36,835 nt of DNA, taken from Bog-473 sp963840245 (GTDB lineage Bacteria; Actinomycetota; Acidimicrobiia; Acidimicrobiales; RAAP-2). The stretch lies in assembly GCA_963840245.1 (NCBI GenBank), contig CAWIYI010000040.1, positions 1-36,835 on the forward strand, read 5' to 3'. Positions 33,416 to 36,835 of the stretch are shown one piece after another. Position 1 is the stretch's first letter, and every line of letters begins with the position of its first letter. The position numbers were made by a program, and so were the translations under genes. The notes beneath the pieces are model-generated. The model saw only the letters and a program-made list of their open reading frames with translations. It had not been told where the DNA came from and did no database searches.

Positions 33416-35305
33416 GTGGGGATTCCGGACGAGGAAGTGGCCCAGGTCCGGGCGGCCACCGACATCGTGGCGCTCATCAGTGAGCACGCCCTGTTGAAGA
33501 AGGTCGGCCGGCGCTGGAGCGGGCTCTGCCCCTTCCACACGGAGAAGACCCCTTCCTTCAGCGTCAACGCCGAGGAGGGCTTCTACTACTGCTTCGGCTG
33601 CCAGGAGTCGGGCGACGCCATCACCTTCGTGCGTGCCATGGACCACCTCGACTTCGTCGACGCCGTGCGTTTCCTGGCCGACCGGGCCGGCATCACGTTG
33701 CACGAGGACCAGGAGATGGGGCGCGACCACAAGCGCCGCTCCGAGCTCCTCGACGCGATGGATCGCGCCGTCGACTGGTACCACGAGCGCCTTTTGCGCT
33801 CGCCCGACGCCGGCCCGGCGCGGGACTACCTGCGCTCGCGTGGCTACGACGGCGACGTCGTGCGCCAGTTTCGCCTGGGCTGGGCTCCCGACGACTGGGA
33901 CGCCATGGCCAAGTCGCTGCGGCTGCCCGAGAACGTCCTCTCCGACTCGGGGCTCGGCTTCGTCAACCGGCGCGACCGAGTGCAGGACTTCTTCCGGGGC
34001 CGCGTGCTGTTCCCGATCTGCGACCCCTCCGGCCGTCCGGTCGCGTTGGGCGGGCGCATCCTGCCGCCCCGGCCCGGTCAGTCGCCGCCCGATCGGCCCG
34101 AGCCCAAGTACAAGAACTCGCAGGAGTCACCGATCTACTCGAAGCGCCGGACGCTCTACGCGCTCAACTGGGCCAAGAAGGGGATCATCGCGCAGGGAGA
34201 GGTCGTCGTGTGCGAGGGGTACACCGACGTCATCGGTTGCTTCCAGGCCGGCGTGCCATGGGCCGTCGCCACCTGTGGCACCGCGCTGGCCGAGGAGCAC
34301 TTCACCCTGCTGCGCAACTTCGCCAAGCGCATCGTGTTGGCCTACGACGCCGACGCCGCCGGGCAAAGTGCCACCTCGCGCGTCTACGAGTGGGAGCGCA
34401 AACACGAGGTCGACGTGGTCGTGGCCGACCTGCCGGGTGGCAGCGACCCGGGGGAGCTAGCCCGTACCAACCCAACGGAGCTGGCCCGGGCCATCAAGGA
34501 GGCCCGGCCCTTCCTGCAATTCCGGGTGGATCGGATGCTGAACGCGGGCGACCTGACGACGGCCGAGGGGAAAGCGCGCGCCGCCGATACGGCGCTGACG
34601 GCCGTTGCGGAGCACCCCGACGACCTGGTGCGCGACCAGTACGTGATGCAGCTGGCCGACCGGTGCCGTCTCGATCCGGCCCGGTTGCGTGAACGCCTGG
34701 ACTATCTCCGCGCCCACCCGGCGGCGGAACGCCCGACACGGCGCACCCGTTCGGGTGACGAGCCCCTGCCCCGCGACTATCCCGAGGACGACGGCGAGCA
34801 CATGGCGCCCGAGGGCGGGGGAACTGGTTCCGCCGTGGCCGCGGCGCTGCGACCTGGGCCTGGGCTCGAGGCACTCAAGTTGGCCGTCCACCAACCCGAA
34901 GATGTAGGGGATCGGGTACACGCTGTGCTCTTCGCCGATCGCGTGCAGCGCGAGGCGTTTGTTGCGCTCTTGGAGAATGACAGCGTGCACGAAGCGGTGG
35001 AATCCGCGTCAGCGGAGGTGGCCAGTCTGTTGCGACGCGTCATAGTCGAGGAGCCGACGGCTGGCGACCCTGACCTCGGTGATCCCGTCGATTCCGTGGT
35101 CGCCGTGCTCCTGCGCAGCGCAGCTCGGCGCGCGCTCGCAGAGGTGGAGGTCGAATCGCGGGTGGGGGGAGACGCGTGGCAAGCCCGGGCGGCCGAGACT
35201 GTGCAAGTGCGGCTTTGGCTGGACGAACTGGAAGAATCACCCTCCGGCAGCGACGCGGCCGACCGGTTGGTAGCGTGGTTGGTTCAGAGGGATTCTGGGG
35301 AGTGA
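33416..35305 (+). CDS. dnaG: DNA primase
   Basis: A 629-residue primase that makes RNA primers at the replication fork. The zinc-binding domain has C38-P-F-H41 and C59-F-G-C62 in the CHC2 pattern. The TOPRIM core has E267 in CEGYTD and D311-A-D313 in AYDADAAGQ. The C-terminal helicase-binding region follows (QREAFVALLENDSVHEAVES), then a shorter tail than in E. coli. The GTG at 33416 leads directly into GIPDEEVAQVRAATDIVALI, the normal start, and follows a TACCGT box. An upstream in-frame start at 33344 would add 24 unlikely residues. rpoD follows 19 bp after the stop, the conserved macromolecular-synthesis order. Confidence 0.95.
   Translation: MGIPDEEVAQVRAATDIVALISEHALLKKVGRRWSGLCPFHTEKTPSFSVNAEEGFYYCFGCQESGDAITFVRAMDHLDFVDAVRFLADRAGITLHEDQEMGRDHKRRSELLDAMDRAVDWYHERLLRSPDAGPARDYLRSRGYDGDVVRQFRLGWAPDDWDAMAKSLRLPENVLSDSGLGFVNRRDRVQDFFRGRVLFPICDPSGRPVALGGRILPPRPGQSPPDRPEPKYKNSQESPIYSKRRTLYALNWAKKGIIAQGEVVVCEGYTDVIGCFQAGVPWAVATCGTALAEEHFTLLRNFAKRIVLAYDADAAGQSATSRVYEWERKHEVDVVVADLPGGSDPGELARTNPTELARAIKEARPFLQFRVDRMLNAGDLTTAEGKARAADTALTAVAEHPDDLVRDQYVMQLADRCRLDPARLRERLDYLRAHPAAERPTRRTRSGDEPLPRDYPEDDGEHMAPEGGGTGSAVAAALRPGPGLEALKLAVHQPEDVGDRVHAVLFADRVQREAFVALLENDSVHEAVESASAEVASLLRRVIVEEPTAGDPDLGDPVDSVVAVLLRSAARRALAEVEVESRVGGDAWQARAAETVQVRLWLDELEESPSGSDAADRLVAWLVQRDSGE
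35271..35276 (+). promoter_or_regulatory. possible -10 of the sigma factor gene
   Basis: TAGCGT near the end of dnaG, the same hexamer as at the thioredoxin and phosphotransferase genes. It would give a leader of about 42 nt before the GTG at 35325. No -35 is evident. Confidence 0.3.
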
Positions 35306-35324
35306 CAACGTTGGCAGGGCAACG

Positions 35325-36680
35325 GTGAGCGAGGAGTCTGCAGTCGCGATCGACGAAGGTGCCGTCGGGCTTTCGGACGCGCCCTCCGATTCGCTGGCGC
35401 CGATCTCGCACGTCGCCTTGCCACCCGGGGTCTCGCAGGTCGACTTCGACGCGGCGCTCGCCATCGGTCGTGCCAAAGGGCAGCTCACGCAAGCGGAACT
35501 GATCGAGGCGTTGCACACGGTCGAGCTGACACCTGAGGTGCTCATGACACTCATCGATCGGGTCAATGCCGAAGGCGTCGCGCTGGTTCCGGACGAAGAG
35601 GAAGACCTTGGTCTTGAGGTCGCCCCCCCGAAGGAACCGAGGGCGGTGCCGAAGTCCAATGGCGCCGTCCGGGCAGATGCACGGCGCGAGGCCAACGGGA
35701 AGCGGACGGCGTCCAGCGGCGATTCGGGAGGCAGCTCCGAGGACCCGGTGCACACCTATCTGAAGGAGATTGGCCGGGTTCCTCTGCTCAACGCCGAGCT
35801 CGAGGTGGAGATCGCCAAGGAGATCGAAGAGGGGAACGCCGCGGCGGCGAAGCTGGCTGCCAACAAGCTCGCCCTGGCCGGCGAGGGGCCCGAGACGGAC
35901 CTGCTCGACGCCGCTGCGGTCGCCCGCTGCAAGCGGCTCAAGCGCGCCGGGCTCATGGCGAAGGACGAGCTCATCGAGGCCAACCTGCGCCTCGTCGTGG
36001 CGATCGCCAAGCGGTACCGCAACCGGGGACTGGCCTTCCTCGACCTGATCCAAGAGGGGAACCTCGGGCTCATGCGAGCGGTCGACAAGTTCGACCACAC
36101 GAAGGGCTTCAAGTTCTCGACCTACGCCACGTGGTGGATCCGCCAGGCCATCACCCGGGCGATCGCGGACCAGGCGCGCACCATCCGCATCCCGGTGCAC
36201 ATGGTCGAGACGATCAACAAGGTCGTGTGGGCCCAGCGTCAGCTCTTACAAGAGCTCGGTCGCGAGCCGACGATCGAGGAAGTGGCGCACCGTGTGGAGC
36301 TTCCGATGGAGAAGGTGCGCGAGATCCTGCGCATCAACCAGGACACCGTCTCACTCGAGCAGCCGGTCGGCGACGAGGATGACTTCAACCTGTCCGACCT
36401 GATCGAGGACAGGGGCGCGGTGGTCCCCGACGACGCGGCGACGCGCTCGCTCTTGGATGCGGCGGTCCGTGAAGCCCTCGGACAGCTGTCCAAGCGCGAG
36501 CAGGACGTCGTCCGACTGCGCTTCGGCCTCGACGACGGCAAGATCCGCACGCTCGAAGAGGTCGGCAGGGAGTTCGGAGTGACCCGTGAACGGGTGCGCC
36601 AGATCGAATCCAAGACATTGGCCAAGCTCCGCCGGCCCGACGCCGCCCACCTCCTGAGGGACTATCTCGAAGAGTCCTGA
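35325..36680 (+). CDS. rpoD: primary RNA polymerase sigma factor (SigA/RpoD)
   Basis: A 451-residue housekeeping sigma-70 factor. An N-terminal region 1.1-like part (LTQAELIEALHTVELTPEVL) and an acidic linker precede region 1.2 (DPVHTYLKEIGRVPLLNAEL), region 2 (NLRLVVAIAKRYRNRGLAFL; GFKFSTYATWWIRQAITRAI for -10 recognition), region 3 (IRIPVHMVETINKVV) and region 4 (LEEVGREFGVTRERVRQIES for -35 binding). Complete. A GTG start with weak AGGG upstream, 19 bp after dnaG. Both promoter-binding regions look standard, so the scarcity of clear -35 boxes in this window is not explained by loss of region 4. Confidence 0.96.
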   Translation: MSEESAVAIDEGAVGLSDAPSDSLAPISHVALPPGVSQVDFDAALAIGRAKGQLTQAELIEALHTVELTPEVLMTLIDRVNAEGVALVPDEEEDLGLEVAPPKEPRAVPKSNGAVRADARREANGKRTASSGDSGGSSEDPVHTYLKEIGRVPLLNAELEVEIAKEIEEGNAAAAKLAANKLALAGEGPETDLLDAAAVARCKRLKRAGLMAKDELIEANLRLVVAIAKRYRNRGLAFLDLIQEGNLGLMRAVDKFDHTKGFKFSTYATWWIRQAITRAIADQARTIRIPVHMVETINKVVWAQRQLLQELGREPTIEEVAHRVELPMEKVREILRINQDTVSLEQPVGDEDDFNLSDLIEDRGAVVPDDAATRSLLDAAVREALGQLSKREQDVVRLRFGLDDGKIRTLEEVGREFGVTRERVRQIESKTLAKLRRPDAAHLLRDYLEES

Positions 36681-36682
36681 TC

Positions 36683-36702
36683 GCGCCCGAGTTTGGGGGC
36701 GC
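36683..36702 (+). terminator. short GC hairpin after rpoD
   Basis: GCGCCC and GGGCGC, 6-bp arms with an 8-nt loop, 2 nt after the sigma-factor stop. No U-tract follows, so terminator function is uncertain. Confidence 0.35.
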
Positions 36703-36732
36703 AGCCTCTCCTGCGGCGGTGGGGACCGCTGA

Positions 36733-36738
36733 TATCGT
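36733..36738 (+). promoter_or_regulatory. possible -10 of tRNA-Asn
   Basis: TATCGT, 23 nt before the tRNA 5' end, allowing a short 5' leader to be removed by RNase P. No clear -35. Confidence 0.4.
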
Positions 36739-36761
36739 TCGGGGTCTGTTTTCTCCACCCT

Positions 36762-36833
<72 letters not shown>

Positions 36834-36835
36834 CA

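Overview
The window is a chromosomal segment of a high-GC actinobacterium. The gene content and order best fit an uncultured member of the Acidimicrobiia. The pointers are an F420-type luciferase-like oxidoreductase, a PAC2 protein, a FolP2-type pterin-binding protein, the run lepA-hrcA-dnaJ-rsmE-HIT-phoH-ybeY-CNNM-era, and recO-hemW-glyS followed further on by pyruvate phosphate dikinase, dnaG and the primary sigma factor. The taxonomic call is inference from gene content only. No CRISPR array, insertion sequence, prophage, plasmid origin or defence system is visible.

Layout. 1-2955 (minus): an APH-fold kinase (frameshifted), a PAC2 protein and an F420-type oxidoreductase in one operon. 3100-5731 (plus): thioredoxin/TPR protein, FolP2-like protein and holA. 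5736-7045 (minus): an AraC regulator coupled to a VOC protein; 7101-7610 (plus): a PNPOx-like protein. 7723-7998 (minus): rpsT. 8176-17433 (plus): lepA, then hrcA-dnaJ under a CIRCE operator, then rsmE, HIT, phoH, ybeY, CNNM/CorC and era. 17579-17941: an ArsR-type regulator, convergent with a DinG-like helicase (minus, to 19938 or 20075). 20158-21817 (minus): a lower-GC, frameshifted polytopic GT-C-like membrane protein, preceded by a hemerythrin-like protein (minus). 22827-23633: uppS, convergent with a membrane protein that has no proper stop. 24392-27934 (plus): small membrane protein, recO, hemW, glyS. 27947-29822 (minus): an ABC-2 exporter whose ATPase is broken by several frameshifts, divergent from a marR gene (29866-30366). 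30501-36680: ppdK (frameshifted), dnaG and rpoD/sigA. 36762-36833: tRNA-Asn.

Functionally this is mostly information processing and envelope housekeeping: translation quality and ribosome maturation (lepA, rpsT, ybeY, era, rsmE, glyS, tRNA-Asn), replication and repair (holA, dnaG, recO, dinG), heat-shock control (hrcA, dnaJ), transcription (sigA) and cell-wall lipid carrier synthesis (uppS). Small regulator/effector pairs are interspersed.

Three patterns deserve attention. First, a recurring leaderless promoter: TANNNT placed 6-9 nt before an ATG or GTG recurs at about ten genes and fixes several starts. Second, there are many single-base frameshifts, including in well-conserved genes such as ppdK; consensus indel errors are at least as likely as true gene decay. 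Third, there are small local oddities: an acidic 9-bp tandem repeat inside Era, a leaderless 13-codon ORF that overlaps the HIT start, an AT-rich perfect palindrome upstream of CIRCE, a short duplication of the lepA 3' end, and AT-rich palindromes at the ArsR and MarR promoters. I see no clear previously undescribed multi-gene system.
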